Shown here piece by piece: positions 26,488-34,021 of a stretch of 64,000 nt of DNA. The notes below the pieces were generated by a model. That model was given only the letters and a program-made list of their open reading frames with translations. It was not told the DNA's origin and ran no database searches. Numbering within the stretch: position 1 is the stretch's first letter; each line of letters begins with the position of its first letter. Source of the DNA: Flavobacterium swingsii. Its GTDB lineage: Bacteria; Bacteroidota; Bacteroidia; Flavobacteriales; Flavobacteriaceae. Location: contig NZ_FOJT01000002.1 of assembly GCF_900111965.1 (NCBI RefSeq), positions 424,525-488,524 of the forward strand, in the 5' to 3' direction. Made by a program: the position numbers and the translations under genes.

Positions 26488-26542
26488 ACAACTTTAGATA
26501 TGAATTATATAACATTTCACGTTATATCTAATACTAAATTTG
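26488..26542 (+). promoter_or_regulatory. three-part stress-type promoter before the Asn/His/Gly-rich exported protein
   Basis: ACAACT at 26488-26493, 11 nt, TTATATAAC at 26505-26513, 21 nt, and a perfect -7 box TAAATTTG at 26535-26542. The start codon is 33 bases further on, at 26576. This is the best match of the set to the Bacteroidota -7 consensus and fixes the reading of the others. Confidence 0.72.
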
Positions 26543-26575
26543 TAGAAGTAATAATCATTAATAAATTTAAGAAAA

Positions 26576-27031
26576 ATGAAAACATTAAAAATAATTATTT
26601 TAGGAACATTTCTATTAGTATTTAGTTTCTCGAAAGCACAAGTTTCTGTAAATGTAAATATTGGTGCGCCTCCAGTTTGGGGACCAGTAGTTACAACAGA
26701 AGAATACTATTATTTACCAGATATCAATTCGTATTATGACATTCATCAATCGCAATTTATATATTTAAACAGAGGTGTCTGGATTCGTTCGGCATCATTG
26801 CCAAGCCGTTACAGAAGTTATAATTTAAACACAGGTTATGTGGTTGTTCTGAATGATTATCATGGACAAAGACCTTATTCTCATTACAAAAAACATAAAA
26901 TGAAATATTATAAAAGTGGTAACAATTGGGAAAAATCTAGAGGTAACAAAGTGCGTCATGATAATGGCAATAATCATGGGAATAATCATGGGAATGGTAA
27001 TGGAAAAGGAAATAAAAAAGGAAAACATTAA
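26576..27031 (+). CDS. hypothetical exported protein with Asn/His/Gly/Lys-rich tail
   Basis: A 151-residue protein. Signal peptide 1-21 (ending SFSKAQ). The mature N-terminal part (VNVNIGAPPVWGPV, then EEYYYLPDINSYYDIH) is common to small exported flavobacterial proteins with a short beta-rich domain. The tail from about 100 on is basic and low complexity (many Lys, His, Asn, Gly), possibly binding metal or polyanions. It carries its own stress-type promoter and is followed by a terminator at 27091. No function can be assigned. Confidence 0.78.
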   Translation: MKTLKIIILGTFLLVFSFSKAQVSVNVNIGAPPVWGPVVTTEEYYYLPDINSYYDIHQSQFIYLNRGVWIRSASLPSRYRSYNLNTGYVVVLNDYHGQRPYSHYKKHKMKYYKSGNNWEKSRGNKVRHDNGNNHGNNHGNGNGKGNKKGKH

Positions 27032-27090
27032 TTGGGTTTAATTATAAATTTAGACTTAAGAATTTAGTTTTTGGTTAATTTTTAATTCTT

Positions 27091-27121
27091 AAAAAGCACC
27101 AAATTATACTTGGTGCTTTTT
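27091..27121 (+). terminator. intrinsic terminator or attenuator
   Basis: AAAAAGCACCAA (27091-27102) pairs perfectly with TTGGTGCTTTTT (27110-27121), loop of 7 nt. The next start codon is only 22 bases downstream with no promoter in between, so the hairpin may act as a partial terminator. Confidence 0.82.
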
Positions 27122-27142
27122 AAATTTTTTATATAAAAAAAT

Positions 27143-27367
27143 ATGAAAACAGAAGCCGAACTTAGCGAAAATATTTTAAAAATGACCATGACAATTCGGA
27201 ACGAATTTCCAGAGTTAATGAAATATTTAAACGAAATGCAAATCACAATACCTGATGTTGTAACTCCGGAAATAAACATCAAAATTCTGCAAGATTATTA
27301 TGAATCTTTACAGGATTTACTCCGAAAATATGCTCCAACTCACCCAAGTTTTATCAATAACTTTTAA
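27143..27367 (+). CDS. hypothetical 74-residue protein
   Basis: A small acidic, helical protein (ELSENILKMTMTIRNEFPEL, and a conserved-looking end KYAPTHPSFINNF). It resembles short proteins of unknown function in flavobacteria. It starts 22 bases after a strong hairpin and has a 12-base gap to the next gene, so it is likely co-transcribed with the two genes after it. No motif points to a function. Confidence 0.68.
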   Translation: MKTEAELSENILKMTMTIRNEFPELMKYLNEMQITIPDVVTPEINIKILQDYYESLQDLLRKYAPTHPSFINNF

Positions 27368-27379
27368 AATCTAATCTTA

Positions 27380-27763
27380 ATGGAAACAATAAAAAAAATA
27401 GCCATTTATATGGATCATTTTACGGCAAATATTATTGAATATACAAATAGTGCCACAACAATAAAAACCATAAAATCAGAATTTAATAATTTTGAAAAAG
27501 AGAAAATTTTGCAAAAAGGAGAAATTCATTCGCATAATAAAGAACAAGGTATGCAAAACGAGTTTTATATAAAATTGCGAGATGAACTCTTAAATTATAA
27601 TAATGTGTTATTGTTTGGTGCAACCAATGCAAAAACAGAATTATCAAATATTTTAAAAGCGGGTGATAAGTTTATAAACATAGAAATAATCATTAAAAAC
27701 ACAGAAAAACTAACTGCAAACCAACAAATCGCTTTTGTAAATGATTGTTTTTACATTAATTAA
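27380..27763 (+). CDS. hypothetical protein, weakly like short eRF1/host-attachment-type proteins
   Basis: A 127-residue soluble protein. The N-terminal strand pattern IAIYMDHFTANIIEY and the later VLLFGATNAKTELSNIL resemble the RNase H-like/eRF1-like fold of bacterial baeRF and host-attachment proteins, but the match is by eye only. Closely spaced between two small genes (12 and 2 bases), it belongs to the same transcript. In such families translation-associated stress roles are proposed. I treat the function as unknown. Confidence 0.6.
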   Translation: METIKKIAIYMDHFTANIIEYTNSATTIKTIKSEFNNFEKEKILQKGEIHSHNKEQGMQNEFYIKLRDELLNYNNVLLFGATNAKTELSNILKAGDKFINIEIIIKNTEKLTANQQIAFVNDCFYIN

Positions 27764-27765
27764 TT

Positions 27766-28182
27766 ATGAAAAAAGCCTATTTTAATATCGAAAGACAATT
27801 TGAACGATTAGTATCAATAGTCACTGAAGTTTTAGGGAATTCTATTACGTTTATTTTAGCACTTATTTTGGTGCTATTTTGGTGGGCTACTAATTTGTTT
27901 ACCTCAAACGATTTGCATCAAGACATTGGTGATATTATTTTTGGTACTACTTTTTTGAGTTTATTTATTATTCAGAAATCATTCAACCGTTATTCGGCAT
28001 TAATTCATTTAAAAATGAATGAACTTATTTCGTCTCATGAGCCAGCCAATAATTCGGTAATGGATATGGGTAAAAAAACCGAAAAAGAAATCGTAGAACT
28101 TTATAAAGAATATATAGAAACCGACGATTCAGCAGATATAGAAATGGATAATGAGAGTAAAGAAAATAATAACAAAAACTAA
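27766..28182 (+). CDS. low-affinity iron permease family protein
   Basis: A 138-residue membrane protein with two TM helices (about 25-45 and 54-72). The motif FILALILVLFWWATNLF and the segment FLSLFIIQKSFNRYSALIHLKMNELI are typical of the low-affinity iron permease-like family (PF04120), which is widespread in bacteria and not proven to move iron. The C-terminus is acidic and disordered (EMDNESKENNNKN). It is the last of a three-gene run and precedes the CsbD operon promoter. Confidence 0.82.
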   Translation: MKKAYFNIERQFERLVSIVTEVLGNSITFILALILVLFWWATNLFTSNDLHQDIGDIIFGTTFLSLFIIQKSFNRYSALIHLKMNELISSHEPANNSVMDMGKKTEKEIVELYKEYIETDDSADIEMDNESKENNNKN

Positions 28183-28199
28183 ATCTAACTGTGAATATT

Positions 28200-28254
28200 G
28201 CAACTCTTATCTAAAATTGTATAAGACATTATGAGCCAATCGTTCTCACCTTTG
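28200..28254 (+). promoter_or_regulatory. three-part stress-type promoter before the CsbD operon
   Basis: GCAACT at 28200-28205, 11 nt, TTGTATAAG at 28217-28225, 21 nt, and CACCTTTG at 28247-28254. It is the most divergent of the five but keeps both spacings exactly. The ATG of the CsbD gene is at 28296. Confidence 0.6.
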
Positions 28255-28295
28255 TAAGGTTAAGAAAATGCATTCTTAATACTAAATTTATATAG

Positions 28296-28481
28296 ATGAA
28301 TGCTACAGAACTAAAACAAAATTGGGAAGTACAAAAAGAGAAACTCAAAGAAAAATTTGCAAAGTTGACAGATAATGACTTATTATTTATCGATGAAAAA
28401 AAAGAAGAAATGTTAGGTAAACTTCAAATGAAATTAGGAAAAACCAAAGAAGAATTACACAAAATTATTGAAGCTCTTTAA
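28296..28481 (+). CDS. CsbD family stress protein
   Basis: A 61-residue, highly charged helical protein with the CsbD pattern: LKQNWEVQKEKLKEKFAKLTDNDL at the N-terminus and a second half GKLQMKLGKTKEELHKII. In Bacillus CsbD is induced by the general stress sigma factor; family members are abundant in stationary phase, though the mechanism is unknown. It heads an operon with YtxH and holin-like genes, driven by the stress-type promoter at 28200. Confidence 0.9.
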   Translation: MNATELKQNWEVQKEKLKEKFAKLTDNDLLFIDEKKEEMLGKLQMKLGKTKEELHKIIEAL

Positions 28482-28517
28482 AGAAAAAATATAAATAATC
28501 ATTTAAAATTAGAAATC

Positions 28518-28748
28518 ATGGAATCAGGAAAAACAGCAGCAGGGATTTTGTTAGGAATTGGAGTAGGTGCATTATTAGGAGTATTATTTGCACCACACAA
28601 AGGAACAAAAACTAGAAAAAAAATTATGAGAAAAGGTCAGGATTATGCTGACGAACTAAAAGGAAAATTTGATGGTTTGTATCAAGATGTTTCAGACAAA
28701 TATGAAAATATTTTAGATGAAGCCAAAACAATGGTCACTCCAAAATAA
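28518..28748 (+). CDS. YtxH domain protein
   Basis: A 76-residue protein with one N-terminal TM helix rich in Gly and Ala (AAGILLGIGVGALLGVLFAP) followed by HKGTKTRKKI and an amphipathic helical tail, the classic YtxH/GasVesicle-like layout. YtxH proteins are stress induced in Gram-positive bacteria and common in Bacteroidota, with unknown mechanism. It is 36 bases after the CsbD gene in the same operon. Confidence 0.9.
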   Translation: MESGKTAAGILLGIGVGALLGVLFAPHKGTKTRKKIMRKGQDYADELKGKFDGLYQDVSDKYENILDEAKTMVTPK

Positions 28749-28764
28749 ATTAAGCTTAAAAACA

Positions 28765-29106
28765 ATGGAAAATTCGGCAACAACAATAGAAAAACTAATT
28801 GAGAAAGCAGAAATTTATAGCAAAACAACGCTCGAATTATGCAAATACGAAGCTGTCGAAAAATCGGTAGATATATTTTCAAATCTAGCTGTAAAGTTGA
28901 CTATAGCTATTATTGTTGTTCTTTTTTTATTGCTAGTTAATATTGGGTTAGCACTTTGTGTGGGACAATATTTGGGCGAAACATATTTAGGCTTTTTTCT
29001 AATAGCATTTGGATATTTATGCTTGACTATTTTGCTTTATATTTTTAGAGAAGAATGGATTAAAAATCCAGTTAGCAATTTCATTATTAATAAAATGAAA
29101 AATTAG
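28765..29106 (+). CDS. phage-holin-family-like (Holin-X/DUF1469 type) membrane protein
   Basis: A 113-residue protein. The ATG at 28765 is chosen; an earlier start at 28717 would overlap the YtxH gene by 32 bases. An N-terminal helical region (KLIEKAEIYSKTTLELCKYE) precedes two TM helices (about 43-65 and 72-92) with a short C-terminal tail. It resembles chromosomal holin-family proteins that accompany YtxH genes. There are no phage genes nearby, so lysis is unlikely. A membrane stress role is inferred from context. Confidence 0.8.
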   Translation: MENSATTIEKLIEKAEIYSKTTLELCKYEAVEKSVDIFSNLAVKLTIAIIVVLFLLLVNIGLALCVGQYLGETYLGFFLIAFGYLCLTILLYIFREEWIKNPVSNFIINKMKN

Positions 29107-29107
29107 T

Positions 29108-29440
29108 ATGAAACCAATTGATGAAAGAGCCGCTCTTAAAGAAAAAATTACTTTTTTGAAAAACAAACAAGCAGAAGATTTTTTGATACTCAAAAATCAA
29201 TATCATACTACTATTGACAGTTTTAAAGCTATAAACTTAATAAAAAGTTCACTGCAAGAAGTAATAACTTCTCCCAATCTAAAAACAAATTTAATAAACG
29301 GAGTCATTGGTTTGGGAACAAATTATTTAACTAAAAATTTATTAAAAGATAATCCTGAAAATCCTATAAAAGGAGTTTTTGGAAAAGCTTTAAAATTTGC
29401 ACTGAAGAACTTTATTGAAAAAAAGTCGAAGAAAATATAG
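29108..29440 (+). CDS. hypothetical protein, last gene of CsbD-YtxH operon
   Basis: A 110-residue protein starting 1 base after the holin-like gene's stop codon. An N-terminal coiled coil (EKITFLKNKQAEDFLILKNQ) is followed by a helical region with a short hydrophobic stretch (LINGVIGLGTNYLTKNLL) and a basic end. It matches the small uncharacterised proteins found after YtxH and holin-like genes in flavobacteria. The tight spacing points to a complex with the two membrane proteins before it. Confidence 0.75.
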   Translation: MKPIDERAALKEKITFLKNKQAEDFLILKNQYHTTIDSFKAINLIKSSLQEVITSPNLKTNLINGVIGLGTNYLTKNLLKDNPENPIKGVFGKALKFALKNFIEKKSKKI

Positions 29441-29469
29441 TGATATATTGAAGCTATTTTTTTTCAATA

Positions 29470-29506
29470 AATTAAAAGCCGATTCGAAAGTTTCGGTTTT
29501 TTTTAT
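29470..29506 (+). terminator. weak putative terminator after the CsbD operon
   Basis: AAAAGCCGA and TTTCGGTTTT form an imperfect stem around TTCGAAAG and are followed by eight T residues. The imperfect pairing lowers certainty. Confidence 0.5.
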
Positions 29507-29612
29507 GATTAAAAGTAAAATTCTAACTTAGGTTATATAAAATGATTTGAAACTGGAGTAGAATATCCAAAACAATCTAAATAACATACTGTTTACCTGT
29601 GAATTATGAAAC

Positions 29613-29651
29613 TTATATAAATAATTCTACTAATTGATAAGCTTAAATTTG
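29613..29651 (+). promoter_or_regulatory. partial stress-type promoter
   Basis: TTATATAAA at 29613-29621, 22 nt, and a perfect -7 box TAAATTTG at 29644-29651, 28 bases before the ATG at 29679. The RYAAST element is not in the expected place, so membership in the regulon is less certain than for the five full sites. Confidence 0.5.
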
Positions 29652-29678
29652 TAATGTAATAATCTAAAAAACAACATT

Positions 29679-30212
29679 ATGAAAACATTATTTTTATCAG
29701 TAATTACGTTTCTATTTTCAATGAATATTCAAGCGCAAAGTACAAACACACAAACAGAAACAAAAACGACAATCTTAACAAAAAAAGATTCAGATGGAGA
29801 ACACAAAACAGTTAAAAAAGAGGTTACAAAAGAAGTTCAAAAAATTGAGTTGGGACAAGAAAAAGCGAATACAATAAATATTCCAACAATAGATTCACCA
29901 GTTATGGTTACCACAACGACAAAAATTACTAATCCTGATGGAAGTACTAGAACAGTAGATGTCGATAGAAGCTCTTATTATGAATCAAGCGGAAACAAAT
30001 ACAAATTAGCATTAGATGCATCAGGTTATGTGATGACTTATGGTAATTCGAAACCAGCTCTATTAAGAAAAACATCAACCAATAGTTATATTTATCGACT
30101 AAAAAATAAAGTTGCTGTTGGTTATTTTGATACAGATGGCAACTTGATTATCGAAACTTATGATGATAAGTCGGATAAGGTTATTATAGAAAAGTTTGCA
30201 GTTGTAAAATAA
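29679..30212 (+). CDS. hypothetical exported protein
   Basis: A 177-residue protein with a signal peptide (1-19, ending NIQAQ). A Thr/Lys-rich low-complexity stretch (20-70) precedes a folded region with SYYESSGNKYKLALDASGYV and VAVGYFDTDGNLIIETYDDK, a beta-rich pattern of unknown family. It stands alone with a TAAATTTG promoter and a weak terminator after it. Its location and promoter suggest it belongs to the same stress block. Confidence 0.75.
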   Translation: MKTLFLSVITFLFSMNIQAQSTNTQTETKTTILTKKDSDGEHKTVKKEVTKEVQKIELGQEKANTINIPTIDSPVMVTTTTKITNPDGSTRTVDVDRSSYYESSGNKYKLALDASGYVMTYGNSKPALLRKTSTNSYIYRLKNKVAVGYFDTDGNLIIETYDDKSDKVIIEKFAVVK

Positions 30213-30235
30213 GATTTACATCAATTTTAATAAAC

Positions 30236-30268
30236 AATCGATTCATTAATTTGGGTCGATTTTTTTTG
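30236..30268 (+). terminator. weak putative terminator
   Basis: AATCGA (30236-30241) pairs with TCGATT (30256-30261) and is followed by a T-run. The 6-bp stem and 14-nt loop make it weak. Confidence 0.45.
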
Positions 30269-30416
30269 TATTAAATTTTTTTTACAACAATATTAATTTT
30301 TTTTTATAATTAATTTCAAATTAAACGAATAACTTTTTAAGTTATTTCGTGTTAATTTTAAAAAAATTAACAATTTATTTATATATTGCATATCATTATA
30401 CTAAAATAAATTGTTT

Positions 30417-32171
30417 ATGAATAAAATTACTTTTAAAACAATATTACTTCTTGTATTCCTATCTTTTAAGTCTTTTGCACAAGATAATAATTTTGAATTG
30501 AAACCACGACCAAGTGATTTTGAATACTTTCAATATTTTGGTGACAGTATAGTAACACTTAAAACCCCCAATATTACTAACACCGATAAACTTGCTGTTC
30601 CAAGCAAATTACCTTATCCAATTATTTTTATTCACGGACTTAATTCTAGTTCAGAAACTTGGAATCCTACTACAGATTATTTTGATTCTCAATACACTTA
30701 TACTTATGGAGGACGTTTCGATTTTTGTTTAAACGCAGATGGGAGTAATACAACGGCAAACAAAAACTTTTATCCAACTTCAGGAGCGGATATTGCAGCT
30801 TTTGAAACCACAATAATTGCAAATGCAGATTATTATTATGTAAATTTTAATTTAAATCCAAACGGAGCAATAGGTACAACAACACTTAGTAACCAAGCAG
30901 CTATTGCAAAACAAGGAGTGGCTGTAAAAAAAGCAGTCGAGCGAGTTTTAGCACTTACAGGAAAAGACAAAGTAGTACTTGTAGGACATAGTATGGGCGG
31001 ATTGGCATCGAGAGAATATATTCAAAACGCATCTAACTGGCAAGCAGATAACAAGCATCATGTTGCTAAATTACTAACTGCGGGAACTCCAAATGGAGGA
31101 AGTAATTCCAGCGATACACCAGGTGGATTTTTTATAGGTATTGATGTAAGGTCTGATGCGATTAGAGATCTTAAAGCTACGTATTATTATAGTGCTGAAG
31201 GTAGTCATTTTTTGTTTGGAGGTTCAGAAATTCAAAATAGTACAAGTATGAATGATAATTCCTCATCACCTGATTTTTATAATGTAGATATAAATTGTAA
31301 TGGAATTTTGGGAGAAACAATTACAGGGTTAAACCAGAAACCTATTGATGCTTCAATTGATTATTCGAATATAATCGGAAGAATTACAAATGCTTTTGGA
31401 ACTAATATTACTACCGATGGAGTAGTCCCCGAACCATCTTCAAATTTAAATCAGTATTATCCGTCTATGACTTATCCTGCTAAATTATTTTATTTTAATT
31501 CAGGTTATGACTTGATAGAAAATCATACAGAATTGCCCGGGTATCCTTACCAATTAATGCAAGGATTAGACGAACCAAATGTTAGAGCATTGGCTTATGG
31601 TGTTGCTACAAATAAAAATTATTTGGGGTATACAACTATTCAGAATCCAGTTGCAGCGGATAATGATTTTTATAAATTTACAATTTCACAAAATTCAAGT
31701 GTAACTGTATCTGTTAGCAGTATTGTAACTAGCGCAATGAATGGAACTATTCTAGATAGTTCAGGAGTCGCCGTTGGAGTGGTTCAAAATAATACTGGTG
31801 CTACAATAAATTTTACAAGAGTATTGGCTCCAGGTGATTATTTTTTAAGATTAGTAAGTACAAGTCCTATAAATACAAATTATCAAACGCCATATCAGTT
31901 TGTAATTGGTACTACATTAAGTAACGAAGAATCTAATTTTGCAGCATTCAATTATTATCCAAATCCTGTAAAAGGCATATTGTATCTAGACAATATTAAT
32001 CTTAAAAAAGCTAGTGTTTATAGTCTTTTAGGTCAATTAATAGAAGAGAAAGATTTTGACAATAATTCGATTTCTAAAACCATCGACTTATCTAATCTAA
32101 CAAATGGTATTTATATTATTGTCTTAGAAAATGATAACCAACAAAAAACAATTAAGATTGTAAAAGAATAA
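30417..32171 (+). CDS. secreted lipase-like alpha/beta hydrolase with T9SS sorting domain
   Basis: A 584-residue exported enzyme. The ATG at 30417 (MNKITFKTI) is preferred over a TTG two codons earlier. Signal peptide 1-21 (ending SFAQ). The hydrolase domain (about 55-330) has FIHGLNSSSETW and the nucleophile elbow GHSMGG with Ser192. A beta-sandwich pre-peptidase-like domain (about 410-495) follows, and the last 75 residues are a type A T9SS sorting domain (FNYYPNPVKGILYL to TIKIVKE). It should be exported to the cell surface or medium and act on lipids or esters. A strong terminator follows. Confidence 0.87.
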   Translation: MNKITFKTILLLVFLSFKSFAQDNNFELKPRPSDFEYFQYFGDSIVTLKTPNITNTDKLAVPSKLPYPIIFIHGLNSSSETWNPTTDYFDSQYTYTYGGRFDFCLNADGSNTTANKNFYPTSGADIAAFETTIIANADYYYVNFNLNPNGAIGTTTLSNQAAIAKQGVAVKKAVERVLALTGKDKVVLVGHSMGGLASREYIQNASNWQADNKHHVAKLLTAGTPNGGSNSSDTPGGFFIGIDVRSDAIRDLKATYYYSAEGSHFLFGGSEIQNSTSMNDNSSSPDFYNVDINCNGILGETITGLNQKPIDASIDYSNIIGRITNAFGTNITTDGVVPEPSSNLNQYYPSMTYPAKLFYFNSGYDLIENHTELPGYPYQLMQGLDEPNVRALAYGVATNKNYLGYTTIQNPVAADNDFYKFTISQNSSVTVSVSSIVTSAMNGTILDSSGVAVGVVQNNTGATINFTRVLAPGDYFLRLVSTSPINTNYQTPYQFVIGTTLSNEESNFAAFNYYPNPVKGILYLDNINLKKASVYSLLGQLIEEKDFDNNSISKTIDLSNLTNGIYIIVLENDNQQKTIKIVKE

Positions 32172-32192
32172 TTTTTATAAACGATTTAAAAT

Positions 32193-32226
32193 AAAAAAAC
32201 TCCTTAAGTACTTAAGGAGTTTTTTT
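32193..32226. terminator. bidirectional terminator between lipase and tRNA-Val
   Basis: A perfect palindrome: an A-run, ACTCCTTAAG, TA, CTTAAGGAGT and a T-run. It can stop the plus-strand lipase transcript and also the minus-strand tRNA transcript. Confidence 0.88.
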
Positions 32227-32227
32227 G

Positions 32228-32302
32228 TGGGCGATGAGGGGTTCGAACCCCCGACCCCCTCGGTGTAAACGAGGTGCTCTGAACCAGCTGAGCTAATCGC
32301 CC
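32228..32302 (-). tRNA. tRNA-Val (anticodon TAC)
   Basis: A 75-nt cloverleaf on the minus strand. The 7-bp acceptor stem is GGGCGAT/ATCGCCC, the D arm contains AGCTCAGCTGGTTCAGAGC, the anticodon stem CCTCG/CGAGG encloses TTTACAC with anticodon TAC, and the T arm is GGGGGTTCGAACCCC-like. The discriminator is A; CCA is not encoded. It is transcribed from a good promoter just upstream and ends at the shared palindromic terminator. Confidence 0.97.
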
Positions 32303-32314
32303 TTATTGGGATTG

Positions 32315-32344
32315 CAAATATAAGGCTTGATTTTATATAAACAA
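32315..32344 (-). promoter_or_regulatory. Bacteroidota-type promoter of tRNA-Val
   Basis: On the minus strand TTG (32344-32342), a 19-nt spacer, and the perfect -7 box TATATTTG (32322-32315) precede the tRNA by 12 bases. Both elements and spacing fit the Bacteroidota housekeeping sigma factor. Confidence 0.82.
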
Positions 32345-32361
32345 CCTTTTTTTGAAATAAA

Positions 32362-32736
32362 TTATTGTTTTTTTATCTCTCTTAAAACAACTTTATCTTC
32401 GTAATTTTCTATAATTACTTCAATAGGTTGATTTTTAGTAGTTTTACCAATAATTGTGTATAATTTACCTTTGGATATTACAAGATTACTTCTATCGAAA
32501 TCGACATCACCATATTGTAAAGTGTTTTTAACATCAATAGTATCTAACCAATCTTCTGCTAACTCTTTTGAAGCAATATCAGAATAATAAAAGGGCTTTG
32601 ATCTTAAATTATTTAAAACCCTATCGTTGGGAAAATAACTACAACGGGTATTTTTTTTGTTTAATACAAAAAATAAAAATACACAACCAACTAAGAATCC
32701 AAAAAGATAATAACTTAATCTGTAAGAAAATTTCAT
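32362..32736 (-). CDS. hypothetical membrane-anchored protein, DUF4258-like
   Basis: A 124-residue protein with one N-terminal TM helix (about 8-26, with a Cys at 18) and a small soluble domain. The segments FPNDRVLNNLRSKPF, DVDFDRSNLVISKGKLYTIIG and EVIIENYEDKVVLREI look like the DUF4258-type fold seen in flavobacterial proteins. A lipoprotein reading is less likely because Cys18 is inside the helix. It lies upstream of the tRNA on the same strand. No function is known. Confidence 0.68.
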   Translation of the reverse strand: MKFSYRLSYYLFGFLVGCVFLFFVLNKKNTRCSYFPNDRVLNNLRSKPFYYSDIASKELAEDWLDTIDVKNTLQYGDVDFDRSNLVISKGKLYTIIGKTTKNQPIEVIIENYEDKVVLREIKKQ

Positions 32737-32784
32737 TTTATTTAATTTTCAACAAAAGTAGCTAGAATTAACCAAATTTTGAAT

Positions 32785-33978
32785 CTAAAATACAATTAAA
32801 TTTATATCACGATAAGTCAAATCGAACCATTCGCCAATTGTTTTGTTGGTTAAAATTCCATGATAAAAATAAACACCATTTTTTAATCCGGAATCGCAAC
32901 GAATCGCACTTTCTATCCCACCGTCATCGGCAATTTGAAGTAAATAGGGTGTGATAATATTACTGATAGATAATGATGCGGTTTTAGAATATCTAGAAGG
33001 AATATTGGGAACACAATAATGAATAACTCCGTTTTTTATAAAAGTAGGATTCTCATGAGTCGTAATTTCTGAAGTTTCGAAACAACCTCCAGTATCTATA
33101 CTCACATCCACAATAACAGCACCTTTTTTCATGTGTTCTACCATCGTTTCCGTCACTACGATTGGTGTGCGGTATTTTCCTCGCATAGCACCAATAGCGA
33201 CATCGCAACGTTGTAATGATTTTAGTAATGTTTTATTTTGAATGGTTGATGTAAATATTCTTTGATTCAAATTATTTTGTAAACGGCGTAATTTAGTAAT
33301 TGAATTATCAAAAACCTTAACACTTGCTCCCAATCCTATGGCGGTTCTGGCTGCAAATTCTGCGACAGTTCCGGCGCCAAGAATAACAACTTCGGTAGGA
33401 GGGACGCCTGTTATGTTTCCAAAAAGCAGTCCGTTTCCAAATTTACTTGCAGTTAATAATTCGGCAGCAACAAGTACTGATGCTGTTCCCGCGATTTCGC
33501 TTAATGATTTTACAGCTGGAAATGAACCGTCTTCGTCTTTAATATATTCGAAAGCTAAGGCAGTTATTTTTTTCTTTTGTAAGGCTTCAAAATATTCTTT
33601 TTTTCTGGTTTTTAGCTGAATAGCTGAAATAATAATCGTTTTAGGATTCATCATTTCTATTTCGACTAGCGTTGCGGGTTCTACTTTTAGAATCATGGGA
33701 CAACCCAAAACTTTTTTAGTGTCATTGGTTATTTCTGCACCTGCATCACTATAATTTTTGTCGGAATAACTCGAATTTTCTCCCGCACCAGCTTCTATTA
33801 AAACCCTGTGACCATGGCAAGTCATTGCATTTACAGCATCTGGAGTTAGGCAAATTCGACGTTCCTGATAAGAAGTTTCTTTGGGAATACCAATAAAAAG
33901 TTCGCTCTTGTGCTTAGCGATTTCTAATTTTTCTTCTTGCGGAAGTAAATCTTGTTTGCTAAAAGGTGTAATGGCCAT
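32785..33978 (-). CDS. ald: alanine dehydrogenase
   Basis: A 397-residue NAD-dependent alanine dehydrogenase, making L-alanine from pyruvate and ammonium or the reverse. The ATG at 33978 is preferred over the GTG at 33999. The N-terminal domain has GIPKETSYQERRICLTPDAV; the Rossmann region has VVILGAGTVAEFAARTAIGLGA; VDVSIDTGGCFETS and NIPSRYSKTASLSISN are family signatures. This longer, divergent branch is common in Flavobacteriia. The next gene toward lower coordinates is 49 bases away. It could link carbon and nitrogen metabolism in starvation. Confidence 0.92.
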   Translation of the reverse strand: MAITPFSKQDLLPQEEKLEIAKHKSELFIGIPKETSYQERRICLTPDAVNAMTCHGHRVLIEAGAGENSSYSDKNYSDAGAEITNDTKKVLGCPMILKVEPATLVEIEMMNPKTIIISAIQLKTRKKEYFEALQKKKITALAFEYIKDEDGSFPAVKSLSEIAGTASVLVAAELLTASKFGNGLLFGNITGVPPTEVVILGAGTVAEFAARTAIGLGASVKVFDNSITKLRRLQNNLNQRIFTSTIQNKTLLKSLQRCDVAIGAMRGKYRTPIVVTETMVEHMKKGAVIVDVSIDTGGCFETSEITTHENPTFIKNGVIHYCVPNIPSRYSKTASLSISNIITPYLLQIADDGGIESAIRCDSGLKNGVYFYHGILTNKTIGEWFDLTYRDINLIVF

Positions 33979-34021
33979 GATTTTAAACTTATTTGGCACA
34001 AATTACGAAAATTTATTACAT

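Noticed and set aside
28765..29106. Holin-like gene as evidence of a prophage.
   Set aside because: No endolysin, capsid, tail or integrase gene is near; the gene is part of a CsbD-YtxH operon.
29533..29541. Extra TTATATAAA before the gene at 29679.
   Set aside because: No YAnnTTTR box lies 20-22 nt downstream; probably chance in AT-rich sequence.
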